Shown here piece by piece: positions 49,814 through 57,559 of a stretch of 57,559 bases of DNA. This stretch comes from Reyranella sp. (GTDB taxonomy: Bacteria > Pseudomonadota > Alphaproteobacteria > Reyranellales > Reyranellaceae): positions 1-57,559 of the forward strand of contig NZ_JAFKJN010000040.1 of NCBI RefSeq assembly GCF_017305915.1, read 5' to 3'. Each line of letters starts with the position of its first letter. Positions within the stretch are counted from its first letter, which is position 1. The notes under the pieces were generated by a model. The model saw nothing but the letters and a program-made list of their open reading frames with translations. It was not told the origin of the DNA and did not search any database. The position numbers and the translations under genes are program-made.

Positions 49814-50932
49814 ATGGTGAGGATGCGGCTTTTGGCAGTCGTTGCATTGATTTGCGCGACCGGTTTGGGCGTGGCGCAAGCGCAGCAGGGCGCGCCGCCG
49901 CCCGCCGTCCTCGTGCAAAAGGCCGAGCTCAAGCCCTTGGGCGCGCGGTCCGAGTTCATCGGCCGTGTCGCCGCCGTCGACAAGGTCGACCTGCGCGCCC
50001 GGGTGAAGGGCTTCCTCGGCCCGCGCAAGTTCACCGACGGCGATCCGGTGAAGCAAGGCCAGGTCGTCTTCACCATCGAGCCCGACACCTACCAGGCGAC
50101 GGTCGACCAGAAGATCGCGCAGCGCGACGCCGCCAAGGCCGCGCTGGTCAATTCCGAGATCCAGTTCAAGCGCGCCGCCGAGCTGCTGCGCACCAATACC
50201 GGCACGCAGGCCGTCTACGACCAGCGCCAGAGCGAGCAGTTGCAGGCCAAGGCCGCCCTCGAGGAGGCCGAGGCGCAACTGCGCGACGCCCAGATCAACC
50301 TCTCCTACACCGAGATCAAGTCGCCGATCGCCGGCCGCATCGGCAAGGCGGCGGTCTCGCCCGGCAACCTGGTCTCGCCCGATTCGGGCGTGCTGGCGAC
50401 CGTGGTGACCGAGAGCCCGATGCGCGTGCTGTTCTCGGTGACGCAGCGCGAGCTCCTGGAGGCGCGCCGCGAAGGCGGCGGCGGCGGCGACGGGCTGGTG
50501 GTGCAGCTCCGGCTGGCCGACGACAGCCTCTATTCCGAGAAGGGCAAGCTCGACTTCCTCGACGTCACGGTCGATCCAAGGACCGACGGCCAGATCATCC
50601 GCGCGGTGTTCGAGAACAAGAACCAGACGCTGACCGACGGCATGACGGTGCGTGTCGTGCTCGAGGCCGAGAAGGCGCCGACGGTGGTGGCGATCCCCGA
50701 AGCCGCCGTCGCGCTCGACCAGGCCGGGTCCTACCTGTTCGTGGTCAACGACAAGAACGTGGTCGAGCAGCGCCGGATCAGGACGAGCACGGCGCGCGAC
50801 GGCCTGCTGGCGGTCGAGCAGGGCCTCAAGGCCGGCGAGAAGGTGATCGTCCAGGGCCAGCAGCGCGTGCGCGCCGGCATGACCGTCGCGCCCAGCGAGG
50901 CGCCCGCCTCGCCGTCCATGCCGAGCCGGTGA
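49814..50932 (+). CDS. RND efflux periplasmic adaptor (MFP/HlyD family)
   Basis: The 372-residue protein has a Sec signal (MVRMRLLAVVALICATGLGVAQAQ) and no lipobox. A lipoyl half-motif and barrel (SEFIGRVAAVDKVDLRARVKGFL, VKQGQVVFTIEPDTYQATVDQ) is followed by a helical hairpin (about 90-155) and the second half-motif LSYTEIKSPIAGRIGKAAVSPGNLV. The end is VIVQGQQRVRAGMTVAPSEAP. It links the RND pump to an outer-membrane channel. No TolC-type gene is in the window. Four bases separate it from the pump gene. Confidence 0.93.
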   Translation: MVRMRLLAVVALICATGLGVAQAQQGAPPPAVLVQKAELKPLGARSEFIGRVAAVDKVDLRARVKGFLGPRKFTDGDPVKQGQVVFTIEPDTYQATVDQKIAQRDAAKAALVNSEIQFKRAAELLRTNTGTQAVYDQRQSEQLQAKAALEEAEAQLRDAQINLSYTEIKSPIAGRIGKAAVSPGNLVSPDSGVLATVVTESPMRVLFSVTQRELLEARREGGGGGDGLVVQLRLADDSLYSEKGKLDFLDVTVDPRTDGQIIRAVFENKNQTLTDGMTVRVVLEAEKAPTVVAIPEAAVALDQAGSYLFVVNDKNVVEQRRIRTSTARDGLLAVEQGLKAGEKVIVQGQQRVRAGMTVAPSEAPASPSMPSR

Positions 50933-50936
50933 TCCC

Positions 50937-53900
50937 ATGACCATCTCGTCGGTTTTCATCCGCCGGCCGCGGCTGGCCTTCGTCGTCTCCACGGTGATCA
51001 CCATCGCCGGCCTGATCGCGCTGACCGCGCTCCCGGTGGCGCAGTTCCCCGACATCGTGCCGCCGCAGGTCCAGGTCACCACCTCCTATCCCGGCGCCTC
51101 GGCCCGGGCGGTCGAGGAGAGCGTCGCCCAGGTGATCGAGGCGCAGGTCAACGGCGTCGAGCGGATGATCTACATGAAGTCGGTCTCCGGCGGCGACGGC
51201 AGCTACACGCTGACGACGAGCTTCGCGGTCGGCTCCGATCCCGACCTCAACACCGTCAACGTCACCAACCGCGTCAACCAGGCGCTGGCCCTGCTGCCGC
51301 CCGAGGTGCAGCGCAACGGCGTGATCACCAAGAAGCAGTCGTCGGCGCTGCTGCAGGTCGTCGCCTTCTCCTCGCCCAAGGGCAGCCGCGACGCGCTGTT
51401 CCTGTCGAACTTCGTCACCATCAACATCCTCGACACGTTGAAGCGCGTGCCGGGCGTCGGCAGCGCCGAGCTGTTCGGCGCGCTCGACTATTCGATGCGC
51501 GTCTGGCTGAAGCTCGACCGCATGTCGAGCCTCGACATCGCGCCCAGCGACGTGGTCAAGGCGGTGCAGTCGCAGAATGTCCAGGCCGCAGTCGGCCTGG
51601 TCGGCGCGGCCCCCCTGATGGGACCGGTCGACTTCCAGCTCAACATCAGCACCCAGGGCCGCCTGACCGACGTCAAGGAGTTCGAGAACATCGTGGTGCG
51701 CGCCATGCCCGATGGCGCGCTGGTGCGCATCAAGGACATCGGCCGGGTCGAGCTCGGCGCCAAGACCAGCAACTCCGTGGGCCGCTACAATGGCAAGCCG
51801 TCGGCCGGCATCCAGATCTTCCAGCTTCCCGGCGCCAATGCCCTCGCCACCGCGCAGGCGGTGCGCAAGGCCATGAAGGAGCTCGAGCCGCGCATGCCCG
51901 AGGACGTCGCCTACGACGTCATGTACGACACCACCGTGTTCGTCGAGGCCACGATCGAGAGCGTCAAGCACACGCTGATCGAGGCCTTCGTGCTGGTGGC
52001 GATCGTGGTCTTCGTCTTCCTCGGCAACCTGCGCGCCACCCTGATCCCGATCATCGCCGTGCCGGTGGCGCTGATCGGCACCTTCGCGGTCATGCTGGCG
52101 CTGGGCTTCTCGGCCAACACCATCTCGCTGCTGGCGCTGGTGCTGGCGATCGGCATCGTGGTCGACGACGCCATCGTGGTGGTCGAGGCGGTCGAGCACA
52201 TCCTCGAGCACGAGCCCGACCTCACGCCGGCCGAGGCGACCGAGAAGGCGATGGGCCAGGTCACCGGCCCGATCATCGCCATCACCCTGGTGCTGCTGTC
52301 GGTGTTCGTGCCGACCGCCTTCATCCCCGGCATCACCGGCCAGCTCTACAAGCAGTTCGCGGTCGCGGTGTCGGTGTCGATGGTGATCTCGGCGATCAAC
52401 GCGCTGTCGCTGTCGCCCGCCCTGTGCTCGCTGATCCTGCGCCACAAGAAGAAGCCGACCGGCGTGATGGCCTGGCTGCAGGGCGGCATCGACCGGACGC
52501 GCGACGGCTACGTCACGCTGGTGACGCCGATCACCCGGCGCGCCTTCATCGCCCTGATCCTGGTCGCGGGCTTCGCGCTCGGCACCGTCGGCGTCGGGTC
52601 GCTGGTGCCGTCGGGCTTCCTGCCCGAGGAGGACCAGGGCGCCTTCATGGCCGAGCTGCAGCTCCCCGAGGCGGCCTCGACCAGCCGCACGCTCGACGCG
52701 GTGACCGAAATCGAGAGCCTGATCGCCGGCAAGCCGTGGCTGCAGAGCGTCTTCACCGTGAGCGGCTACAGCCTGCTCGACGGCCTCGCCCAGCCCAACC
52801 GCGCGCTGGTGATCGTGGCGCTGAAGCCGTTCGCCGAGCGCCGGGACCCCAAGCTCTCGGTGTTCGCCGCCCTCGACGAGCTCAATGCGGCGTTCCAGCA
52901 GATCGCGTCGGCCAATGCCTTCGCCTTCAACCTGCCGCCGATCATGGGACTGGGCAATTCGTCGGGCTTCGAGTTCCAGATCCAGAGCCTGGCCGGCGCG
53001 CCGCCGGTCGAGCTCGCCCAGGTCGCCCGCGCCCTGATGGCGGCGGCCCAGAACGTGCCCGCGCTCGCGGGCGTGTTCACCACCTACGGCGCGGCGACGC
53101 CGCAGATCTACCTCAAGCTCGATCGCGAGCGGGCACAGGCGCTGGGCATCCAGATCTCCGACATCTTCGCGGCGCTGCAGACCGCGATGGGCGGCACCTA
53201 CGCCAACGACTTCAACCTGTTCGGCCGCACCTGGCAGGTGAAGATCCAGGCCGATGCCGACGAGCGCAAGAAGGTCGAGGACGTCTTCCGCGTCCGCCTG
53301 CGCACCTCGTCCGGCGACCTCGTGCCGCTGCAGGCGGTGGCCGACGTGCAGCTCGTGACCGCGCCGGGCTCGATCATCCGCTACAACAACCTGCGCTCGG
53401 TGACGATGCAGGGCGCGCCGGCGTCGGGCTTCTCGACCGGCCAGGCGATCGCCGCCATGGAGAAGCTCGCCCGCGAGACCCTGCCGGCGGGCTATGCCTA
53501 CGAATGGACCGGCACCGCCTACCAGGAGAAGGCGGCGGCCGGCCAGACCGGCTTCATCCTCGGCCTGGCGCTGGTGTTCGCCTATCTGTTCCTGGTCGGT
53601 CTCTACGAAAGCTCGACCATCCCGGTCGCGGCGCTGCTGTCGGTGACGGCCGGCCTGTTCGGCGCCGTGCTGGCGCTGTTCCTGACCGGGCTGGACAACA
53701 ACATCTTCGCCCAGATCGGCATCGTGGTGCTGATCGCGCTGGCGGCCAAGAACGCCATCCTGATCGTCGAGTTCGCGATGGAGCAGCGCGCCCACGGCGA
53801 GGACATCGTCAAGGCCGCGACCAACGCCGCCCATCTGCGCTTCCGCGCCGTGATGATGACGTCGTTCGCCTTCATCCTCGGCCTGGTGCCGCTGGTGACC

Positions 53901-54083
53901 TCGTCGGGCGCCGGCGCCGCCACCCAGCGCGCCGTCGGCACCGCGGTGTTCGGCGGCATGCTGGCGGCGTCGTTCCTCGGCATCTTCGTGATCCCGGGCC
54001 TTTACGTCTCGTTCCAGTGGGCACGCGAGAAGATCAAGGGCACCGGCAAGGCGAAGGCGCCGGCGACCCCCGCGGGCGACTAG
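50937..54083 (+). CDS. RND multidrug efflux permease (AcrB/HAE1 family)
   Basis: The 1048-residue inner-membrane pump has the twelve-helix RND layout with two large periplasmic loops. The proton-relay aspartates lie in GIVVDDAIVVVEAVEHILE, and the lysine partner in ALAAKNAILIVEFAMEQR. Other features are FIRRPRLAFVVSTVITIAGLIAL at the start, the pore-loop region YPGASARAVEESVAQVIEAQVNGVERMIYM, and SGFLPEEDQGAFMAELQLPEAAS. It exports drugs or hydrophobic metabolites using the proton gradient. Dispersed-repeat copy B begins at its stop codon. Confidence 0.95.
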   Translation: MTISSVFIRRPRLAFVVSTVITIAGLIALTALPVAQFPDIVPPQVQVTTSYPGASARAVEESVAQVIEAQVNGVERMIYMKSVSGGDGSYTLTTSFAVGSDPDLNTVNVTNRVNQALALLPPEVQRNGVITKKQSSALLQVVAFSSPKGSRDALFLSNFVTINILDTLKRVPGVGSAELFGALDYSMRVWLKLDRMSSLDIAPSDVVKAVQSQNVQAAVGLVGAAPLMGPVDFQLNISTQGRLTDVKEFENIVVRAMPDGALVRIKDIGRVELGAKTSNSVGRYNGKPSAGIQIFQLPGANALATAQAVRKAMKELEPRMPEDVAYDVMYDTTVFVEATIESVKHTLIEAFVLVAIVVFVFLGNLRATLIPIIAVPVALIGTFAVMLALGFSANTISLLALVLAIGIVVDDAIVVVEAVEHILEHEPDLTPAEATEKAMGQVTGPIIAITLVLLSVFVPTAFIPGITGQLYKQFAVAVSVSMVISAINALSLSPALCSLILRHKKKPTGVMAWLQGGIDRTRDGYVTLVTPITRRAFIALILVAGFALGTVGVGSLVPSGFLPEEDQGAFMAELQLPEAASTSRTLDAVTEIESLIAGKPWLQSVFTVSGYSLLDGLAQPNRALVIVALKPFAERRDPKLSVFAALDELNAAFQQIASANAFAFNLPPIMGLGNSSGFEFQIQSLAGAPPVELAQVARALMAAAQNVPALAGVFTTYGAATPQIYLKLDRERAQALGIQISDIFAALQTAMGGTYANDFNLFGRTWQVKIQADADERKKVEDVFRVRLRTSSGDLVPLQAVADVQLVTAPGSIIRYNNLRSVTMQGAPASGFSTGQAIAAMEKLARETLPAGYAYEWTGTAYQEKAAAGQTGFILGLALVFAYLFLVGLYESSTIPVAALLSVTAGLFGAVLALFLTGLDNNIFAQIGIVVLIALAAKNAILIVEFAMEQRAHGEDIVKAATNAAHLRFRAVMMTSFAFILGLVPLVTSSGAGAATQRAVGTAVFGGMLAASFLGIFVIPGLYVSFQWAREKIKGTGKAKAPATPAGD

Positions 54084-54557
54084 CGCGTGATGGATTGAGC
54101 TCCGTCCGGCGGGCCGGCCTGCCCGCCCGGACGCCGGGAGTCCACAAGAGTCCACTCGGGTGTGGACCGGTTCGATGCCGATGCCATCGGCGTTTTCGGC
54201 CCGGAGTCCACGAATCCACCGACACCCCCACCCCCCTGAAAAACACTCTCTCGAGAGTCCCTGAAGGGCCGCGCGCAGGCAGCGAGCGGCCGCTTCGAGA
54301 CGGGTCGTAACGTGGCGCATCATCATGCGCGCCACCCTGCACCAGGGCGCCTCGTACACCTATTATGGGCAATGGAACGCGCGAATCCTTAAGCAAACGC
54401 AGGCGAATCGACCGTTCCATTGCCCATAATGACGTCGCCCGCGAGCGCGAAATCGGGGCCGTCGATGCGCGGGGCGCGTTTTTCCCTGAAAATCGCGGGC
54501 TCGGCCGCGGAAAATTTACGCCCACTCGAAAAAGAAATTCCCGGCGGGCCCGGCGAG
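54084..54557. repeat. dispersed non-coding repeat, copy B (~470 bp)
   Basis: It runs parallel to copy A along its whole length, starting immediately after the pump stop codon. The hairpin is a perfect 18-bp stem (54362-54379 with 54413-54430; core ATTATGGGCAATGGAACG). The last 28 bases of the loop are identical to copy A. The palindrome around ATGCCGATGCCATCGGC and an ACTCTCGAGAGT palindrome are also present. Open frames on the minus strand continue into the pump antisense but are out of register with copy A. Confidence 0.85.
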
Positions 54558-54675
54558 GTCATGAGCATCCGTCGTATTGCTCATGCCCCTCCGGCGCGTC
54601 GCCTCGCCGCGCTACGCGCGCAGAAAGGAATTCTGAGTCCGACCCAACTCATCCCGCGCTTTAGCGCCGATCAAG
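54558..54675. other. gene-free tail between repeat copy B and the VOC gene
   Basis: This stretch holds a short hairpin, CATGAGCA (54560-54567) with TGCTCATG (54578-54585), flanked by GAGGT and CCCCTCC. It resembles an eroded CCTCCCC-type repeat. Nothing else is recognised. Confidence 0.4.
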
Positions 54676-55233
54676 TCAGGCGGGCCGGTCGGTCGCCGCC
54701 TCGATCCGCGCGCGCAGCGCGGCGTCGTGGATCGTGGTGTCCTGGCCCGGCGGCGCGATGCGTGCCGCCTCCTCGAGCGTGGTCTTCTGGCGCCATTCCT
54801 CCCACGGCCGCGCCCGGCCGTCGGAGCCGACCTGGTCGAGGCCCCAATAGAGCTCGAGGTGATGGCCGTCGGGATCGAGGAACTCGACCGCGACCTGGCA
54901 GCCCGCGCGGCGGCGGCCGTTGAAGGTGATCTTGGTGCCGTGCGCCACGAGATGGTCGCGGGCGCGGAACACCTCGTCGATCGTGGCGAGCTCGAAGGCG
55001 ATATGGTGCAGGCTCTTGCCGTTGGCGGCGTCACCCTTGTCGCCGACCAGGGCCAGGCAATGGTGATCGCCGTTGCAGCGCAGGAACACCATGCCGCCCG
55101 GCATCATCGAGCCGTCGTAGATGTCGGAGACCTGGAAGCCCAGCACCTCGGTATAGAAGCGCCTGGAGCGTTCGATGTCCGAAACGAAGATCACGGCGTG
55201 TCCGATTTTACGGACGGCGAAGGGAATGCTCAT
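54676..55233 (-). CDS. VOC-family protein (glyoxalase/extradiol dioxygenase-like)
   Basis: The 185-residue product has the paired beta-alpha-beta-beta-beta units of the vicinal oxygen chelate fold. Likely metal ligands are His12 (IGHAVIFVSD), His76 or His77 (LHHIAFEL) and Glu127 (DGHHLELYWG), as in extradiol dioxygenases. A 50-residue C-terminal tail (RPWEEWRQKTTLEEAARIAPPGQDTT) is typical of the catechol-2,3-dioxygenase-like subgroup. Start ATG 55233 gives MSIPFAVRKIGH. It is divergent from the amidase gene across 45 bases. Confidence 0.88.
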   Translation of the reverse strand: MSIPFAVRKIGHAVIFVSDIERSRRFYTEVLGFQVSDIYDGSMMPGGMVFLRCNGDHHCLALVGDKGDAANGKSLHHIAFELATIDEVFRARDHLVAHGTKITFNGRRRAGCQVAVEFLDPDGHHLELYWGLDQVGSDGRARPWEEWRQKTTLEEAARIAPPGQDTTIHDAALRARIEAATDRPA

Positions 55234-55278
55234 GGGGTAGCATTCTGCCGCCAATCCAGCGGGAGGGGAAAGTAGCCC

Positions 55279-56553
55279 ATGGCGAGATCGCCCAACAAAT
55301 TGTCGGCCAGCGCCGCGGTCAAACAGATGGCCGAGAAGCGGCTGAAGGCGCGCGATCTGGTGGAGGCCTGCCTCGACCGCATCGACGCCCGCGAAGGCCA
55401 GGTCCATGCCTGGGAGGCGCTCGACCCCGAGGGCGCGCGCAAGCGGGCCGACATGCTGGACAAGCGCGCCCGGCCAGTCGGCCCCCTGCACGGCATCCCG
55501 CTGGCGGTGAAGGACATCATCGACACCAGGGCGATGACCACCGAATGCGGCTCGCCGATCTATCGCGGCCGTCAGGCGGGCGATGACGCCGCCTGCGTGA
55601 CGCAGCTCGTCCAGGCGGGCGCCATCGTGCTGGGCAAGGCGGTGACCACCGAGTTCGCCGGCGGCCATGCCGGCAAGACCCACAACCCGCACAACCTCCG
55701 CCACACGCCGGCCGGCTCGTCGTCGGGCTCGGCGGCGGCGGTGGCCGACTTCATGGCGCCGCTGGGCTACGGCACCCAGACCTCGGGCTCGGTGATCCGG
55801 CCGGGAGCCTTCAACGGCGTGGTCGCCTACAAGGGGACCTACGGCTGGGCCGACCTCACCGGCGTGAAGACCTACGCCAGGAGCCTCGACACGCTGGGCT
55901 TCTTCGCCCGCGAGGCCAACGATCTGGCCCTGGTCCGCGCCGCCTACGGCCATGCGCCGGCCGATCCACCGGTCCGGCCGCCGCGCATCGGCTTCGCCCG
56001 CACCCGCTGGTGGGAAATGACCGATCCCTACAATGCCAAGAACCTCGAAGCCGCCGCCAAGGCCCTGCGCGCATCCGGCGCCAGGGTGCGCGACTGGGAG
56101 ATGCCCGAAAGCTGGGACCGGCTGATCGAAGCCCACAACCGGGTCATGACCAAGGAAGCGACGATCTACTACGGCCCCGAGCGCGAACGCTTCCCCCACC
56201 TGATCTCGCCCGGCCTGACCGCGGCGCTGGAGGTCGGCGACGCCGTCAGCCGCCCGCAGATGGCCGACGCCAAGAAGCGCCGCCAACGCGCCCAGGCCGA
56301 CCTCGCGCAGGTCTGGGAACAGTTCGACATCCTGCTGGCACCCGCGGCGCGCGGCGAAGCACCGGCCGGCCTCGGCCATACCGGCGATCCGCTCTTCAAC
56401 CGCTTCTGGACCTTCCTCGGACCGCCCTGCATCGCGCTGCCTTTCGGCACCGGCCCGTTCGGCCTGCCGCTGTCGGTGCAGCTGATCGGCCCGCATCGCG
56501 GCGACGACCAGCTCATCGCCTGGGCGCGCTGGGTCGAGCAGAAGCTCACGTGA
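55279..56553 (+). CDS. amidase-signature family hydrolase
   Basis: The product has 424 residues with the Ser-cisSer-Lys triad region: Lys78 in PLAVKDIID, a serine cluster 147-149 in TPAGSSSGSAAAVAD, and the nucleophile region Ser171 in YGTQTSGSVIRPG. It lacks the multi-domain additions of GatA. GGGAGGGGAAAG lies before the ATG. It overlaps an aspartate dehydrogenase gene by GTGA, so it may release an amino acid or ammonia for that enzyme. The substrate is unknown. Confidence 0.92.
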   Translation: MARSPNKLSASAAVKQMAEKRLKARDLVEACLDRIDAREGQVHAWEALDPEGARKRADMLDKRARPVGPLHGIPLAVKDIIDTRAMTTECGSPIYRGRQAGDDAACVTQLVQAGAIVLGKAVTTEFAGGHAGKTHNPHNLRHTPAGSSSGSAAAVADFMAPLGYGTQTSGSVIRPGAFNGVVAYKGTYGWADLTGVKTYARSLDTLGFFAREANDLALVRAAYGHAPADPPVRPPRIGFARTRWWEMTDPYNAKNLEAAAKALRASGARVRDWEMPESWDRLIEAHNRVMTKEATIYYGPERERFPHLISPGLTAALEVGDAVSRPQMADAKKRRQRAQADLAQVWEQFDILLAPAARGEAPAGLGHTGDPLFNRFWTFLGPPCIALPFGTGPFGLPLSVQLIGPHRGDDQLIAWARWVEQKLT

Positions 56554-57332
56554 AGCCCAAAGTCCGATTGGGCCTCATCGGCTATGGCACCATCGGCAAG
56601 CACATCGAGGCGGCCGGCCTGGAGAACATCGAGCTCGCCGCCGTGCTGGTCCGCCGGCCGCGCAACGACGCGAAGCTCACACACGATCCCGAGCGCTTCT
56701 TCGCCCACAAATTCGACGCCGTCGCCGAATGCGCCGGCCACGAGGCGGTGCGCGCGCACGGCCAGCGGGTGCTGGAACGCGGCGCCGATTTCCTGGTGAC
56801 CTCGGTCGGCGCCTTCACCGACGACGCCTTGTTCGACCGGCTGCTCGCCGCCGCCAGGGCCAACGGCCGCCGGCTGATCCTGCCGTCGGCCGGCATCGGC
56901 GCGCTCGACATCCTGAGCAGCGCCCAGGTCGGCGGCCTCGACAAGGTCACCGTCACCGTGCGCAAGGACCCGTCGGCCTGGAAGGGCACGGTCGCCGAGA
57001 CGCTGTGCGATCTCGATGCGCTGAAAGAGCCGAAGGTCGTGTTCGACGGCCCGGTGCGAGAGGGCGCGCGGCTCTATCCGCAGAACGTCAACATCTCGGC
57101 CGCCGCCGCGATTGCCGGCCTCGGCCTCGACAGGACCCGCGTGGTAATCGTGGCCGATCCCACCATCACCACCCACATTGTCGAGCTCGAAGCCGAGGGC
57201 GCCTTTGGCAGCTTCTCGTTCAAGGAAGATGTCGCCGTCTCGGAGGAGAACCGCAAGACCGGCAAGCTGGTCGCCATGGCGATGGTGCGCTCGGTGCGCC
57301 AGCTCGCCTCGACGTTGGTGGTGGCGGCTTAA
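56550..57332 (+). CDS. nadX: aspartate dehydrogenase
   Basis: The 260-residue NAD(P)-dependent enzyme interconverts aspartate and oxaloacetate or iminoaspartate. It starts at GTG 56550 inside the amidase end. The nucleotide site is GLIGYGTIGKHI (8-19), with VAECAGHEAVRAHG next. The family C-terminal core is YPQNVNISAAAAIAGLGLDRTRVVIVADPTITTHIVELEAEGAFG and ENRKTGKLVAMAMVRSVRQL. In some bacteria it feeds NAD synthesis, but no nadA or nadC is adjacent. The amidase coupling favours a catabolic role. Confidence 0.9.
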   Translation: MKPKVRLGLIGYGTIGKHIEAAGLENIELAAVLVRRPRNDAKLTHDPERFFAHKFDAVAECAGHEAVRAHGQRVLERGADFLVTSVGAFTDDALFDRLLAAARANGRRLILPSAGIGALDILSSAQVGGLDKVTVTVRKDPSAWKGTVAETLCDLDALKEPKVVFDGPVREGARLYPQNVNISAAAAIAGLGLDRTRVVIVADPTITTHIVELEAEGAFGSFSFKEDVAVSEENRKTGKLVAMAMVRSVRQLASTLVVAA

Positions 57333-57334
57333 AC

Positions 57335-57416
57335 CCTCCCCCGTCATCGGGGGAGGTGGCGCGGTAATCCGCGACGGAGGGGTCATGACCCCTCCGTCAG
57401 CGTAAGACGCGGGCAC
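57335..57416. repeat. CCTCCCC palindromic repeat, copy 3
   Basis: It begins two bases after the nadX stop with CCTCCCCCG-TCAT-CGGGGGAGG. A perfect 20-bp palindrome lies at 57376-57395 (half-site GGAGGGGTCA). It is shorter than copies 1 and 2 because the spacer between the two inner arms is gone. Confidence 0.8.
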
Positions 57417-57447
57417 CTTGTGTCTTGGAATGGGTGCAGACTGCGGT

Positions 57448-57482
57448 CGCCAGAGGATCGGCTCGCACCCGATCCTCTGGCG
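57448..57482. terminator. strong hairpin near the window end
   Basis: CGCCAGAGGATCGG (57448-57461) and CCGATCCTCTGGCG (57469-57482) form a perfect 14-bp stem with a 7-base loop. No T-run follows, so if it is a terminator it is not of the classical type. It may equally be part of a repeat or feature that continues past the window. Confidence 0.45.
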
Positions 57483-57559
57483 CGGCAGGAGAGCCCGTCT
57501 GGCACCAAGACTGCACGTCGTTGGGGAGCTTGGGCCCCGGCCGTTGTCTTCGCAAACCC

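Noticed and set aside
50826..54359. An 1177-codon minus-strand open frame opposite the RND pump
   Set aside because: The translation is a His/Asp/Arg-rich shadow of the pump codons and runs on into the non-coding repeat B.

Overview
The window is a GC-rich chromosomal stretch, about 57.6 kb, densely packed with overlapping ATGA/GTGA gene junctions. The gene content suggests a free-living, aerobic, heterotrophic alphaproteobacterium, probably a Rhodospirillales or Reyranella-like lineage. This rests on an alphaproteobacterial-type HemP/HmuRSTUV haem locus, molybdenum xanthine dehydrogenase, a Tat-exported Liv binding protein, many catabolic enzymes and abundant palindromic intergenic repeats. 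The species assignment is inference. No tRNA, rRNA, CRISPR array, phage or complete insertion sequence was seen.

Layout. 1-5.8 kb: the tail of a TorF-type porin, a hypothetical gene, a DapA-family aldolase, two very small ORFs, a small membrane protein, an orphan SecF with an enlarged periplasmic loop, and a Kup potassium transporter. 5.8-6.26 kb: copy A of a long dispersed non-coding repeat. 6.3-14.1 kb: a haem-uptake locus (hemP, TonB-dependent receptor, tonB, hmuSTUV) under a Fur-like palindrome, with two unknown genes diverging from it. 14.2-24.7 kb: an SrfABC-type locus. It has two SrfA-like membrane proteins, an actin/Hsp70-fold SrfB, a dynamin-like GTPase SrfC, a membrane-anchored Sel1 protein, a small secreted protein, and a facing TM/coiled-coil protein. 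24.8-28.6 kb: an SCP-x-type thiolase, several small unknown genes, and an SDR-fold protein that has lost its catalytic triad. 28.7-34.2 kb: xanthine dehydrogenase subunits divergent from two tandem PuuE-like deacetylase-fold genes, followed by copy C of the dispersed repeat. 34.6-41.7 kb: an M14 carboxypeptidase, a PhyH dioxygenase and a complete livKHMGF branched-chain amino-acid ABC transporter. 41.8-49.7 kb: a flavoprotein, the fluoride exporter CrcB, a P1 aminopeptidase, a second atypical SDR, a YihY remnant, a lipoprotein, a CBS protein, queC with a VUT transporter, a universal stress protein, a SnoaL-like secreted protein and a GST. 49.8-54.1 kb: an RND efflux pair behind an FNR/FixK-like palindrome, followed by repeat copy B. 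54.7-57.3 kb: a VOC protein, then an amidase overlapping an aspartate dehydrogenase.

The two most interesting signals are these. First, the ~10.4-kb Srf locus looks like an envelope-spanning machine. It pairs an actin/Hsp70-like ATPase with a dynamin-like GTPase and several single-pass proteins that share a TM, coiled-coil, cysteine plan. Second, the ~470-bp dispersed repeat has a perfect 17-18-bp hairpin. All three copies lie between convergent genes, and the C copy is inverted and carries a different loop on the same 14-bp stem core. At least three further palindromic repeat families punctuate the intergenic regions.
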